Shown here: positions 22,430 to 34,841 of the stretch, piece by piece | How the letters are laid out: each line of letters starts with the position of its first letter | Numbering within the stretch: the first letter of the stretch is position 1 | NCBI GenBank assembly: GCA_037954325.1 | Contig: JBBMNZ010000009.1 | Coordinates: 17,253,286-17,317,285 of the forward strand | DNA from: Fistularia commersonii | Taxonomy: Eukaryota > Chordata > Actinopteri > Syngnathiformes > Fistulariidae | DNA length: 64,000 bases | Direction: 5' to 3' | Notes under the pieces: model-generated | What the model was told of the DNA's origin: nothing | The model's input: the letters and a program-made list of their open reading frames with translations, nothing else | Database searches by the model: none | Translations under genes and position numbers: made by a program

Positions 22430-25110
22430 TGTAAAAAAAAAGTCAGTTTTGTAAAGATGTGAGTTGTTGTAAAGATATGTTTTGTAAAGTTTACATAATT
22501 GTAAAAAATCAAAATTGGACATGTTTTCATGGACTCACACTTTGTAAAGATTTGATTTTACATAACGGTAAAAATCAAAATATGACAAGTTAAGTTTTCG
22601 TGGAGTCACACTTTGTAAAGATGTGAGTTGTCAAGTTCAGTTTTTGGAGTCACGTGTTGTAAAGATTTGGGTTTACTTAATTGTAAAAATCTAACCTGAC
22701 AAGTAATGTTTTATGGAGTCACACTTTGTAAAGTTTTTGGTCTGCTTAATTGTAAATATCAAAATTTGACATGCTTAGTTTTGTGGAGTCACACTTTGTA
22801 AAGATGTGAGTTTACATAATTGTAAAAATCAAAATTGGACACGTTTTCATGGACTCACACTTTGTAAAGATTTGAGTTTACATAACTGTAAAAATCAAAA
22901 TGTGACAAGTTAAGTTTTAGTGGAGTCACACATTGTAAAGATGTGAGTTTTCTTAATTGTAAAAATCAAATTTGACAAGTAATGTTTTATGGAGTCACAC
23001 TTTGTAAAGATTTTGGTCTACTTAATTGTAAAAATCAAAATTTGACAAGCTTAGTTTTGTGGGGTAACACTTTGTAAAGATGTGAGTTTACATAATTGTA
23101 AAAATCAAAATTTGACAAGTTACGTTTTTGTGGAGTCACACTTTGTAAAGATGTGAGTTTACATAATTGTAAAAATCAAAATTTGACAAGTTACGTTTTT
23201 GTGGAGTCACACTTTGTAAAGATGTGAGTTTACATGATTGTAAAAATCAAAATTTTGACAAGTTAAGTTTCAGTGGAGTCATAATTTGTAAATTGTCAAA
23301 TTAAGTTTTTCTGGTGTCACGCTAAAGATCCGAGTTTACAAAATGTAAGATGTAAAAATGTAAGAAATGTGTCAAGTTTGTCTCGGTTTGGTCTTCATCT
23401 TTTGTTAGTCTTAAAACAAGAGCTTTACCAGAACTTTTACGTATCCGTAAAGATACACTTCTCTCAAGCTAGCAACTGTTTTGTGCCTTTGTTTTGTAAA
23501 CATGTCGGTTTTGTAAAGACGTGAGTTGTCAAGTCAAGTTTTTGAAGTTTCAAGTTTGTAGATTCAAATTCAAGTTTGTAGATTCAAGTTTCTATCGTTG
23601 TAAAAATCAAAATTTGACAAGTTAGGTTTTTGGAGAGTCACGCTGTAAAGATGTGTTCTGTAAATATGTGACTTTTGTAAAGATGTGAGTTTACACAGAC
23701 ATAAAGATCATAATTTGACAAACTAAGACTCACTTTGTGAAGATGTGTTTTGTTAAGATTAGAGTTTACATAGTTGTAAAAATCAAAATTCGTCAAGTTA
23801 ATAATTGCTTGTGGAGTCACGCATGTAAAGATGTGAGTTTACAGACATGTAAAGATGAAAATATGTCATGTTTGTCACTTGTGGTAATTGGTAATTTGGT
23901 CATCTGTTTTATGTCTTTCTTTTTTAAAAATGTCAGCTTTTTACAAATATGAGTTTTGTAAAAATTACAAAAATGTGAGATGAAAATAAGTCAAGTTAGT
24001 TACATTTTGGTCTTCGTCTTTTGTTAATATGGAAGTTTTATGCATCCGGTAAGAAACACTTCTCTCAAGCTAGCAACTGTTTTTTAAAATGTCAGTTTTC
24101 TAAACATGTGGGTTTACACAATCATAGAAAACATAATTTGTCAAATTAAGCTTTTGTGGAGTCACACTGTAAAGATCTGCCTATATGGCCTGCAGTTGTA
24201 ATTTATTATGTTTTGTAAAGTCAGACATTTGCGAAATTATACACTTGTAAAGTTAGTACATTTTACAAGTTTGGCGTTTGTAAAAGCTGATGATTGCCAT
24301 AAATAGGTAAAGTCAGATATTTGTAAATTTCCATGTTTGTAAACCAAGACCTGTGTCAAGTCACATGTTCATGTGTAAATGTTTGATGAATGTAAAGTCA
24401 GTCATTTTGTGAAGACATACACTTGTAACGTCAGATTTTTGTAAAGTTCCAGGTCTTTAAATGCAGATGTTTTTAAAGGGAGGTTCATAAAGTCAGGAGT
24501 TTGTAAAATATCATGACTGTAAAGTTGTCAATGATGGCATTTGTTATGTGTTAAGTCAGCTGTTTTTTAAGTAAGGCGCTTCTAAAGTTCCATGTTTGTA
24601 AAGTCAGACTTTTATAAATGCTGATAAAGACAGGCACTTTTAAAGCCCTACACTTGTAAAGTGAGATGTTTGTAAAGTTTGTAAAGCCAGACCTCCAGAA
24701 GGCTGGTGTTTAGAAGGCATGTGTAAAGTTAGATGTTTACACATTTCAATGTTTGTAAAATCAGCTGTTCGTAAAGGCTGGTGACTGTAAAGTAAGACAG
24801 TTGTCACGTCAGAAACACATTTGTAAAGACAGGAGTTTGTAAAGTTCCACGTTTGTAAAGCCAAACATCCAGAGAGCTGGTGTTTGTAAAGTCAGGCGTG
24901 TAACTTACAATTTATGTAAAATCAGCCGTTTGTAAAAGCTAATGACAGTAAAGATACATGTCTTTCATACATTCCTGAAGCCGTATCTTTGTAAAGTCAG
25001 ATGTTTGTGTAAAGTAAGTATGCTTATAAAGTTCAAAGATGTGATTCTGACACCTGTAAAGTAAACTCAGAGGTCTACATGGCCCATGGTTGTAAATTCT
25101 AATGTTTATG
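22430..25110. repeat. 71-bp satellite within a gfra2 intron
   Basis: About 11 clear copies of a ~71-bp unit at 22480-23300 (agtcacactttgtaaagatg followed by gagtttacataattgtaaa and aatcaaaatttgacaagtt), grading rightwards into shorter degenerate tgtaaagtcag-type units to about 25110. It fills most of the 2.8-kb intron between exons 4 and 5. No exon inside. Confidence 0.93.
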
Positions 25111-25155
25111 AACTTCCACGTTTGTAAAGTCGGACATCTGCCACCTCGTTCTGAC

Positions 25156-25355
25156 CTTCTGGCATCGCTTCCGGCTGCAAGGCTCCTGATTGGCCAGACC
25201 GGGCTGAGGGGGCGTGGCCTTGCTGCAGATGGAGTTGTACGCCGAGCGGAGGCGTTTGCACGTCTCGTTGAGGTTGCAGGCCTTCGCTGCGTCCAGGCAG
25301 GGGTTACAGGGTTTCCCCGCCTCCGAGCAGGGGCTCAGCTTGGACAGCGATGAGT
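25156..25355 (-). CDS. gfra2: gfra2 exon (human exon 4 equivalent), D2 start
   Basis: A 200-bp exon, phase 1 in and phase 0 out, with acceptor ctgaccgtccag and donor GTCAGA. The core CLDAAKACNLNETCKRLRSA followed by YNSIC and, after a spacer, CSRKRCQK is the start of GFR-alpha domain 2. NLNET is a potential N-glycosylation site. Two features are odd. The segment before CLDAAK carries two additional cysteines (SPCSEAGKPCNPC) not present in the mammalian exon. The spacer between the fourth and fifth core cysteines (ATPPQPGLANQEP) is longer than usual. Both enlarge this exon by about a dozen residues relative to human GFRA2. Confidence 0.95.
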
Positions 25356-25659
25356 CTGGACGGTCAGAACACACACACACACACACACACGCAACATTAA
25401 ACACATATAAAATCCATTGTGTGTGTGTAGGTGTGTGTGTGTGCATTCTGGTCTTTGAAACACGCCGGCAGGTTCTCGACCCCTTGGGTTCCGCGTCGAT
25501 TCCCAAATGTCGTTTCCACTGTTCTGCTAAATTAAACACGAGGCTGCTGAACACACACACACGCATGCACACACACACGCTTACAGACAAGCTTTGAAAT
25601 TTAAATGTTCTTTTGTACAAGCCTGGAGACAGTGTGTTGAATACCAACTCAATGACTTT
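25356..25659. other. Start of the 11.7-kb gfra2 intron
   Basis: Short (CA)n and (TG)n runs at 25369-25390, 25420-25442 and 25551-25580 in otherwise unique sequence. No gene. Confidence 0.6.
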
Positions 25660-27120
25660 GCAGGTGTAATTACAACCTCCTGTTGCCGTAACAACCTCCA
25701 GGTGTTATAACAATGTCTAGCTGCAATGGCAACTTCCAGTTTTCACAACAACCTGCGGATGTCAGAGAAACCTCCTGTTGCCATAGCAACATGCAGGTGT
25801 AATAACAACCCCCGGTTGCTATAACAACTTCTAGTGGCAATAACAACTTCTATTTGCCCTCACCTCCGGCTGCCATAACAACCAACCAGTTGCCATAACG
25901 AAACATAGTTGCCATGACAACCACCGAGCGTAATAACAACCCCCGGTTGCCGCAATAACTTCCAGTTGCCATAACAACCTCCAGATGTAATTACAACCTT
26001 CGGTTGCCATAACAACTTCTAGTTGCAACAACAACCTCCGGGTGTAACACTAACCCACAGTTGTCATAGCAACCGCCAGGTGTAATAACAACTTCTATGT
26101 GCCTTCACCTCCGGCTGCCATAACAACGAACAAGTTGCCATGACAACCTCGAGTTGCTATAACAATTCATAGTTGCCATAGATACCTTCATGTGTAAACA
26201 CAGCCTCCAGGTGACATGACAACCAATAGTTGCCATGACAACCACCAAGTGTAGTGACAAGCCCTGGTTATCATAGGAACCACAAGATGGAATAACAACC
26301 TCCATGCGTCACAAACTCTTGTTGCCATGACAACCTCCAGTTGCCATTGACCCTTCATGTGTAATCCCAACCTCCAGTTGCCGCAATAACTTCCAGCTGC
26401 AATAACAACCTCTGGGCATAATACTAACTCACGGTTGTCACAGCAACCGCCAGGTGTAATAACAACCTCAAGTTGCCGTAACAAGTTCTAGTTGCAATAA
26501 CAACCTCTGGGCATAATACTAACCCACAGTTGTCATAACAACCACCAGGTGTAATAACAACTTCTACTTGCCTTCAACTCCAGCTGCTATAACGACCAAC
26601 CAGTTGCCATAACAAAACATAGTTGCCATAACAACCTCCAGGTATAATTACCTCCAGTTGCCATAGCAATTCATAGTTGCCATAGATACCTTCATGTGTA
26701 AACACAGCCTCCAGGTGAAATGACAACCAATAGTTGCCATGACAACCACCAAGTGTAGTGACAAGCCCTGGTTATCATAGCAACCACCAGATGGAATAAC
26801 AACCTCCTTGCGTCACAAACTCTTGTTGCCATGACAACCTCCAGTTGCCATTGGCCCCTTCATGTGTAATCCCAACCTCCAGTTGCGGCAATAACTTCCA
26901 GTTGCAATAACAACCTCTGGGCATAATACTAACCCACGGTTGTCATAGCAACCGCCAGGTGTAATAACAACCTCCGGTTGCCGTAACAACTTCCAGTTGC
27001 AATAACAACCTCTGGGTGCAATACTCACCCGCAGTTGTCATAGCAACCGCCAGGTGTAATAACAACTATTAAGTGCCTCCAGCTGCCATGACAACCAACC
27101 AGTTGCCATAACAACCTTCA
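25660..27120. repeat. GTTGCCATAACAAC-type minisatellite (X-box-like)
   Basis: About 1.45 kb of 16-20-bp units built on gttgccataacaacctcca with variants gttgccatgacaac, gttgtcatagcaac and ggtgtaataacaacc. A ~480-bp block starting near 26150 recurs near 26655. The core is an RFX X-box or one mismatch from it. Position 25777-25790 (GTTGCCATAGCAAC) is a perfect match to GTNRCC-N2-RGNAAC. Confidence 0.93.
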
Positions 27121-27599
27121 TGCGCGATAACCAATCCAAAACGCGCCTCCCGCGGGTGTTTAACCCTCTGACCTCCCGCTCCTCCTCCTCCAAACATCTT
27201 TTGCTCTTTTTGCGGCGCCGAGCAGCAAAAGAAGAGGAAAAGGATGTAGATTTTAAAATTTTCCTTTATTCAAACGCTGGGATTTGACAGGAATGCATTC
27301 AAGGATGCCTCCAATGAACAACCATGCAGATAATTTATGGATTTATTTGGACTAACGCGCCCAAAACCATCTTATAGACAAATGCGGCCTGTATATGTAC
27401 ACGTATATTTATTTGTTTTATTTTCTATATAAACCTGGATTTCTGTTAAATGCAGTTTCTTTTTGCTGGCCGTCTGCAACACTTCTGGGGATGATAAAGG
27501 GCAACCCTCACTGATGTTTCCCATTGTCATCCCTGATATTGTTGTTGTTGTTGTCTACTTATCTTCTTTCTATTTATTATGATTTTTTTTAATATTTTT
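27121..27599. other. Unique intronic segment with possible conserved element
   Basis: Repeat-free at 27125-27370, with an inverted CCAAT-like word, CpGs and gataatttatgg. AT-rich after that. No exon recognised. Possible conserved non-coding sequence. Confidence 0.35.
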
Positions 27600-28045
27600 T
27601 TTTTTTACCTTTTTTTTGTCTTGCTATATCCTGTCATTTGCCTTTCTATTTATATTTATACATATATTTTATTCACATTTATTTCCTTTTTTTAATTTAT
27701 TTTTTTGTCTTGCTATATCCTGTCTTCTTCCTTTCTATTAATATTTATACTTTTATTTATATTCATATTATTTCCTTTTTTAATTTTTTTTTTTGCCTCG
27801 CTATATCCCGTCATCTGCCTTTCTATTTCTATTTATACTCATATTATATTCACATTTATTTCCTTTTTTAATTTTTTTTTGTCTTGCGATATCCTGTCTT
27901 CTGCCTTTCTATTTATACGCATATTATATTTATATTTATTTCCTTTTTTTAATTTGTTTTTTGTCTTGATATATCCTTTCTTCTGCCTTTCTATTTCTAT
28001 TTATACTCATATTAAATTCACATTTATTTCCTCTTTTTTGATATT
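27600..28045. repeat. ~88-bp T-rich tandem repeat, five copies
   Basis: The word cttgctatatcctgtc recurs at 27620, 27709, 27797, 27883 and 27965 (spacing 82-89 bp), each followed by tgcctttctatttatattta and a T-run. It abuts a LINE-like tail, so the array may have grown from the 3' region of that insertion. Confidence 0.9.
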
Positions 28046-28166
28046 ACAACCGTTAAGCTGCTGTCACAAAGGAATTTCCCCTATGGGGATCTGTAAAGTT
28101 TATCTTATCTTATCTTATCTTATCTTATCTTATCTTATCTTATCTTATCTTATCTTATCTTATCTT
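28046..28166 (+). mobile_element. LINE-type 3' end with (TTATC)n tail
   Basis: The stretch ctgctgtcacaaaggaattt followed by cccctatggggatc and taaagtttatc resembles the 3' terminus of fish non-LTR retrotransposons that end in a pentanucleotide tail. A pure (TTATC)n run of about 13 units follows at 28099-28166. Family is uncertain (CR1/L2/Rex1-like). Confidence 0.6.
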
Positions 28167-28401
28167 CTATTTTGGACATGTTTTTTTCAAGGGCAAGCTT
28201 GAAAGATCTTTTTTGCGGACCGGTAACAAGAGATCCAGTGGACCGGCAGTTGGGGACCCTTTAGCTAAGGAGTAAATATCATTCTATATCCAATTTCTGT
28301 CCGACTCTGACTCACAGTCCACGTCTTCGCCTTAGTGTCTAACCAGTAGGCTACCAGTGGGCTACTTCTAAAATGTCCAAGTCCAATGTCCAAAGGCAAA
28401 A

Positions 28402-29285
28402 TATACACCTTATGGTCAAAAGTAGTGACATCCCAGTCCTAATCCATAGGGTTCAACATGTTGCGGATCCGCCCTTTGTAGCTAGAACAGCTTCAACTCT
28501 TCTGGGAAGGCTGTCCACAAGGTCCACTAGTGTGTTTTGGGGGAATTGTTGACTGCTCTTCCAGAAGAGGTCACACAGTGTTGTTGGACAAGAAGGCCTG
28601 GCTCTCAGTCTGTGCTCTAATTCATCTCAAAGGTTTTCTAAGGGGTTGAGGTCAGGACTCTGTGCAGGCCAGCCAGACTCTGTCGTCCATGTCTTTATGG
28701 AGTTTGCTTTGTGCACTGGTGCACAGTCACGCTGGAAAAGGAAGGGTCCAGCTCCAAACTGGAGTTGCCCAAAATGTCTCGGTATGCTGAAGTTCTCAGA
28801 GTTCCTTTCTCTGTAACTAAGGAGCCAAGCTTCCCCCTCCACCAAACTTCACACTTGGCACAATGCAGTCATACAAGTAACGTTCTCCTGGCAACCGCCA
28901 AACCCAAACTCGTCCATCGGATCACCAGATGGAGAAGCGAGTCGTCACTCCAGAGAGGGCGTCTCCACTGCTCTAGAGTCCACTAGCGGCGTGCTTTACA
29001 CCACCGCATCCCACGCTTTGCATTGCCCTTTGGACACTCGGCCACGGAAACCCATTCCATGAAGCTCTCTGGGCATTGCTCTTCAGCTCGTGGAGTTTGG
29101 AGGTCTGCAGCTATTGACTCTGCAGAAAGTTGGTGACCTCTTGGCACCATGCGCCCCATCGGTTTACGTAGCCTACCACTTCATGTCTGAGTTGCTGTCG
29201 TTCCCAAACACAGCCGACGTACACCCGAGCCATGGAAGTAATTGGATTCCGATGATTTGGATGGGTGAGCGAATACTTTGTATAT
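28402..29285 (-). mobile_element. Decayed Tc1/mariner transposon
   Basis: Inverted termini remain: tatggtcaaaagtagtgaca near 28412 and, at the far end, gggtgagcgaatactttg (29263-29281), both of the Tc1 type common in fish. The interior is a Tc1 transposase in reverse orientation, broken into frames. The best preserved piece is annotated separately. Total length (~0.9 kb) is shorter than an intact element (~1.3-1.6 kb), and the N-terminal DNA-binding region is not recognisable. Confidence 0.85.
28627..28845 (-). pseudogene. Tc1-like transposase fragment, C-terminal catalytic part
   Basis: The frame contains FQRDCAPVHKANSIKTW and WPAQSPDLNPLENL, the second Asp and the Glu of the DDE/D transposase catalytic triad. 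Tc1 transposases have 34 residues between these two; here there are 29, so about five residues have been lost. With frame breaks on both sides the enzyme cannot be functional. Upstream remnants of the same gene run to about 29160 in other frames. Confidence 0.85.
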
Positions 29286-31110
29286 TTATTCTTTACATGT
29301 ACAATATATGTTGGTGGACCTTTCATAATTGCATGATCCCATATTGCACAATACAATACTTTAAGTGCACTTTCATGGAATTAGCGAGGGGTGTGTAGCC
29401 TGGACAGTAGCTACTAGCTGCTAGCCAGCCTCAAGCACACCTAGTTCATGGGGTAGAACGGTATTTGGACTTCATGATCTTCATGTTGGAAAAGGCTGAC
29501 TCACATAAATATTTTTTGCACTTTTGTATGAACAATCCAAAAATGCCACTCCTTATTTCCCTCCTTGGGTAAAGCGATGGTAGATCGGCAGATGAGGCAA
29601 ACGCACTTCGAAAATGATGGTGAAAAAAAACGTCCTCCTCCCACCCCCTATGGAAGTGGTAGGTTTTTAGCTTTTTACTTGGTACCCGGCTAATTTTAAT
29701 ACCCTTTCTTAAGTTTAAAAGATAACTTGGTAACTCGTTAGCTTGCTAGAGTTTAGCAGCACTTAGCACCGTCGGCGGAGTTGGGTTTTAATGATACCAT
29801 GCTAGGACAATTGTTTAGCAGCAGCAGCAAGAAAGTGACAAGCTAGCTAACAATACAAGTCAAAATAAATAACAATAATTATTAATAATTTCTAATAATA
29901 AATCAAAAATAAATAAATAAACTGAAGTGTAGACGTTTAATAAGAATAATAATATATGTACATATTTACCAATATACAAGACTAAATATTGACAAAAGTG
30001 TGAAGTAGCATGACATACAAAGACAAGCTAAAAATGAATTAAAAAATAAAAGAGTAAAAGTATCACCTACAAAAACCAACTTAATACTTCATAAATTCAT
30101 AAATTGTATGTATTATCTATAAAAAAGAAATAAATAGTCTATACATATTTATTAAAAGAAATAAAATGTGTATACATATTGGTCAATATACAGGAATAAG
30201 TGATGAGCAAAGTGGCAATGTGTGAAGTACAAGGACATGAAAGTGACAAACTCGCTAAAATATAAGTAAAAAAATTAATAAATCAAAAAAATAAATTAAT
30301 CAAATAAACTCTGAAGCATAAAAGTAAAATGTATAAAGTTAACAACAGGCAGGAAAGAAACAAAAACACCTAAAAAGTAAAATAAGATGCAATTTTATTT
30401 GTTCTAGAAGTGGGTTCCTATGTTGATTTTTTTTTTTAATATCTAAAATGAATTTTTCTCCATTTAAAATATCAGAAAACTAATTTCTTACACCCCTCGA
30501 AACTCACAAAATAAGGCCCTCAAAAAGAAGGATATTAATAAAGTAAGGGACATCAAAAAGAAAATCATGGTTATTATAAACTAGTAAAACAAATTTTGGA
30601 AAAAAAAAGGTAAATTATTTATAAAATGTAAAAAAAAAAAAAAAGGTAAAATATTGTAAAATGAATTTTCCCCAGTTTCTCAACAACTCTGTAAAACTGT
30701 AAAATTAATTTACAAAATTTGTAAAATGTAAAACATTTGTAAAATGTAAAAAAAGTAAAAACAATCCCACAGTTTCCCAACAACCTTGTAAAAATGTAAA
30801 TTGTTTTTTGTAAAATGTATGAAATGTAAAATACTTTTAAAATTTAAAATATTGTGAAATAAATCTTACGATACACCTTATTGTTCCCCAATTGGGGAAA
30901 TTGTTTAAAATAGAAAAATTATGGTTATTGTAAACTTATTTTCTTAGCGCCATTGATGATTATAAAATATATTGGAAAAAAAACCACAAAAGATATAAAA
31001 GCAGTAATTCAGAAGCACATTTTGAATTTTGATTTTCTGGCTCTTGTATTTATTATAAATTATTTCGATGTTTTAAGGTTATAATTTTTCGTTATCGCGC
31101 TTCATTTCTT
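29286..31110. other. AT-rich intronic sequence
   Basis: No exon recognised. The stretch 29400-29850 is rich in gctagc/ttagc words. From 29870 it is AT-rich, with short degenerate repeats on gtaaaatgtaaaa (30600-30860). Confidence 0.5.
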
Positions 31111-31232
31111 AAAAAATGAAAGATGTTTTCAATCTTCGCCGCTCCAGAAAAGGAGCAGCAGATATATATTCACACACAGCCGAGATCAGGAGTGTGGGCC
31201 AATTAGAAACTTGCCCCAGGTCGTTCTGTTAT

Positions 31233-31296
<64 letters not shown>

Positions 31297-31654
31297 CAAA
31301 TGTTACTACAGTATGTACAGTAGAGGAGGCGTCTAACAAGGTCAGAACTGGAAGGGGAGTGTATTCACCTGGAATACACACACACACACACACACACACA
31401 CATGCACATAAACACACACACATACACACACACATGCACACACAAATGCATTTATCAAAATACATGCACGTACACACAGACATACATATACACATACACA
31501 CATGTATACACATACACACCCATACAAACACATTTACACACACACACACACACACATATGCACATTCACATATACGCCCTTCCCACACATACCCATACGT
31601 ACACACACAAATACATACACACACATATACACGTTCACATATACCCTCCCACAC

Positions 31655-31687
<33 letters not shown>

Positions 31688-32240
31688 TACATATACATTC
31701 TCACACACACACACACACATATACACATTCACAGATATACCAGGCATACATACACACATTTACATATACATTACATTAATTCAGACGTGCACAAACATAC
31801 AAATACACACCCATACAAACACACATATGCACACACACACACACGCACACATACATACACGTTTACACACACAGACACACAAATACATTCACACACATAT
31901 ACACAATCACATTTACCCTCCTACACACACATACACACACACACACCCAGACACACATATACACCCTCCACACACACACTCATACGTACACATTTACACA
32001 TACACACTCACACCCACACAAACATACACACCATATACACATTCCCATATACCCTCCCACACACACATATGCACACACACATATATACACATACACACAT
32101 ATACATGCACAACCATACACGTTTACACACACACACATAAACACACACACATACACACATATACATTCATGTACATTTTATTGAAACTTTGATCTCAATT
32201 TACAAGTGTGTGTGCGTGTGTGCGTGTGTGTGTGTGTGTG
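31233..32240. repeat. CA-rich microsatellite domain
   Basis: About 1 kb of (CA)n and cacatatacac-type repeats, with a pure (CA)n of about 30 units at 31233-31292 and a terminal (TG)n at about 32210-32246. Higher-order blocks of about 100-150 bp recur (cacattcacatatacccttccc-like words near 31565, 31630, 31905, 32040). The 358-codon His-Thr frame across it is an artefact. Confidence 0.95.
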
Positions 32241-32246
32241 TGTGTA

Positions 32247-32796
32247 GACGAGTCCAGCTCTTTTCTATGATCTGATAATCTAATCTAATCCCGTCTAATC
32301 CGCTCAGATGGAGATCACGTGATCGCTTTCGCCGTCGTCATGGCGACGTCACGTCGGGAATAAGTCAGTGTTTTTTTTTTTTTTCTCTCTCCACGCCTAG
32401 CAATCAACATCCCATAATAATCATCATCAGAAATGACGGATTTCTTGTATTTTGGAAGGGACAGCGCGCCTAGTAGCTGATGCTAATGCTAGCGGCTAAT
32501 GTTAGCATGTTAGCTCGCTAGGGCGTCGTTAGCCGGGTGAGCGCATCTATTTCACATGATAATAAGAGTAAAAGAAAAACATCATTCATTCATTCATTCA
32601 TCATCTAGACTCCCTGTGATTGGACGGGAGGCGGGGCTCACACCTGACCAATCACAAGGCCACATATAGAGACGTGTCATCATTAACCCTCTCAATCAGG
32701 TCATGTAAACACAACCATTCACCCGCGCAAAACCTTTTCTTCTCGGTAGAAATTCTCACTCCCGGATCGTTTTTGAATCCCTCGTGGATCTCCCGC

Positions 32797-32850
<54 letters not shown>

Positions 32851-33540
32851 TTTTCTGAAAAACCGGCCGCCTGGAATCCGGAGATGTTTCACTTCCAGGA
32901 TGTGGTAGGCTAGGAAAAGATAAAGAAGCAGGGGGGGGGGAAGGGGGTCCTGAGGGGGGGAAGGGGGGGTTCTGGAGGGGGAAGCGGGGGTTCTGGAGGG
33001 GGAAGCGGGGGTTCTGGTGGGGGAAGCGAGGGTTCTGGAGGGGGGGGTCGGCTCAGACGGGACGGGGGGAGTCGGCTGAGGCGTCGGGAGGGGGGAGCGA
33101 TAAGAGGATAATGCAGGAGTGTGTCAAATAGCAGTGGCAGAAGAAAGAACGGCGGAACATCGGGAGTGTTTCAGACGCCGGTGTCTCCGACGGATTGGAG
33201 GGGAAGCGTGACGGCGCGCGCGTGTGTGTGTGTGTGTGTGTGTTCACGTCTGCGTGACAGCGTGACAGTGGAAGTGACTCGGCAGCGAGGGGAAGGTGGA
33301 GGGGGTTTAAGCTTCATTATCAAACTGTTTGAAACTGATTTTGAGTGAATATTATATTTATTTATTCATTTTTTTAACAATAATTTGACAGATTTAAATT
33401 AAAAAAATATATATATTTTTTACATTAAAAAAATGGCATTCAGACCACTTTTTGCTATTTTTTTCACATTTTATTTGAATAGTGAATAATAATGAATGAT
33501 TTAAAACAGGATGAAGTATGCGGTTTGGAATTTAGGATTT
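32247..33540. other. Intronic segment with TG run and G-rich repeat
   Basis: Contains a short taatc repeat at 32268-32302, an RFX-like site with overlapping CRE-half (catggcgacgtcacg, about 32339), (TG)n at 32799-32849, the G-rich array described next and a short (CG)/(TG) run near 33213-33243. AT-rich from 33340. No exon recognised. Confidence 0.5.
32928..33056 (+). repeat. G-run tandem repeat, G-quadruplex prone
   Basis: About six units of ~21 bp combining gggggaagcggggg and ttctgga. Runs of four or more G every 5-10 bp on the plus strand satisfy the G-quadruplex pattern many times over. Confidence 0.88.
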
Positions 33541-34080
33541 TCACTATTATTATTATTATTATTATCATTATTATTACTGTTGTTGTTGTTGTGGCTGTTA
33601 TTATCATTGTTATTATTATTATTTTTACTGTTGTTGGTGTGGCTGTTGCTATTATTATTATGTTTTTTTTTTTTTTATCACTATTATTATTATTATTTTT
33701 ACTTTTGTTGTTGTGGCTGTTGTTATTATTATTATGTATTTATTTTTTGTATCACTATTATTATTATTATTATCATTACTGTTGTTGTTGTTGTGGCTGT
33801 TATTATTATTATTTTTTTTTTTTTTACTTTTGTTGTTGTGGCTGTGTTAATTATTATTATGTATTTATTTTTTGTATCACTATTTTTATTATTATTATTA
33901 TCATTACTGTTGTTGTTGTTGTGGCTGTTATTATTATTATTATTATTTTTTTTACTTTTGTTGTTGTGGCTGTTGTTATTATTATTATGTATTTATTTTT
34001 TGTATCACTATTATTATTATTATTATTATGAATAATAATAGTAATAGTAGTAGTAGTAGTATAGTTGTATTATTATTATG
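33541..34080. repeat. TTA/TTG trinucleotide compound array
   Basis: Alternating (TTA)n, (TTG)n and T-runs in a higher-order unit of about 125-145 bp that carries actgttgttgttgttgtgg and tatgtatttattttttgta in fixed order (three copies). Frames give Ile/Leu/Tyr/Val runs without coding meaning. Confidence 0.92.
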
Positions 34081-34239
34081 TGTTTGTGTTTCACGAGTAT
34101 TATTGTTATTATCCTGTTGAATCTCTACATATAAACTGAATGAATGAGTGAATCATGGCGTCTGACCTTCCCCTCGATGCACCTCGTCATCCTTCATCCG
34201 ACGCTCAGAGTGAAACATCTTCACTCCCCTTGATGGATG

Positions 34240-34365
34240 ATTTAGCAAACACACACACACACACTCACACACACACACACACACATACACAAGCACACAA
34301 AAGGTGTAACAGACCAAATAACATGCAAAACTGAAACGCACTGCTGCACTCATCCCACGTGTGTC

Positions 34366-34408
<43 letters not shown>

Positions 34409-34549
34409 AAGGAAGAGGAAAACGAAGCGGCGGCGGCGTTTGAAGTCGCGGACGTTTGCTGCTCGGCCTGCTTTGACCGCGTGTTTGTGCTCGCCGCTAA
34501 TCTGAGAGAGCAGAACCCAATTTGCAGAGTCTATTTCACAGCTGTTTGA

Positions 34550-34588
<39 letters not shown>

Positions 34589-34757
34589 GACGCACATGCG
34601 AGCGCTGACGCGGGAAGGGTGAGTGCGTTCGCCGCCATGTTTGGCTCGAGGCTGGTGACATTTAAACACTCGTCACAAACACGTGCGGAGCGGCGGCGTT
34701 AATGGAGGATGAACGATCCGCCGCCAGACGACGAAGACGTCTCCGTCTGGAAATACC

Positions 34758-34815
<58 letters not shown>
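34240..34815. repeat. CA/TG microsatellite cluster with CpG-rich spacers
   Basis: (CA)n at 34249-34290, (TG)n at 34369-34402, (CA)n at 34551-34582 and (TG)n at 34760-34815. The spacers 34403-34550 and 34590-34750 are GC-richer and unique (cggcggcggcgtttg and cagaacccaatttgcagag) and may be conserved non-coding sequence. No exon recognised. Confidence 0.8.
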
Positions 34816-34841
34816 ACAACAGGACCACAAGCTGGAATTCA

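Noticed and set aside
34165..34750. Possible gfra2 exon in CpG-rich spacers
   Set aside because: No cysteine pattern or acceptor/donor pair in the required phase was found.
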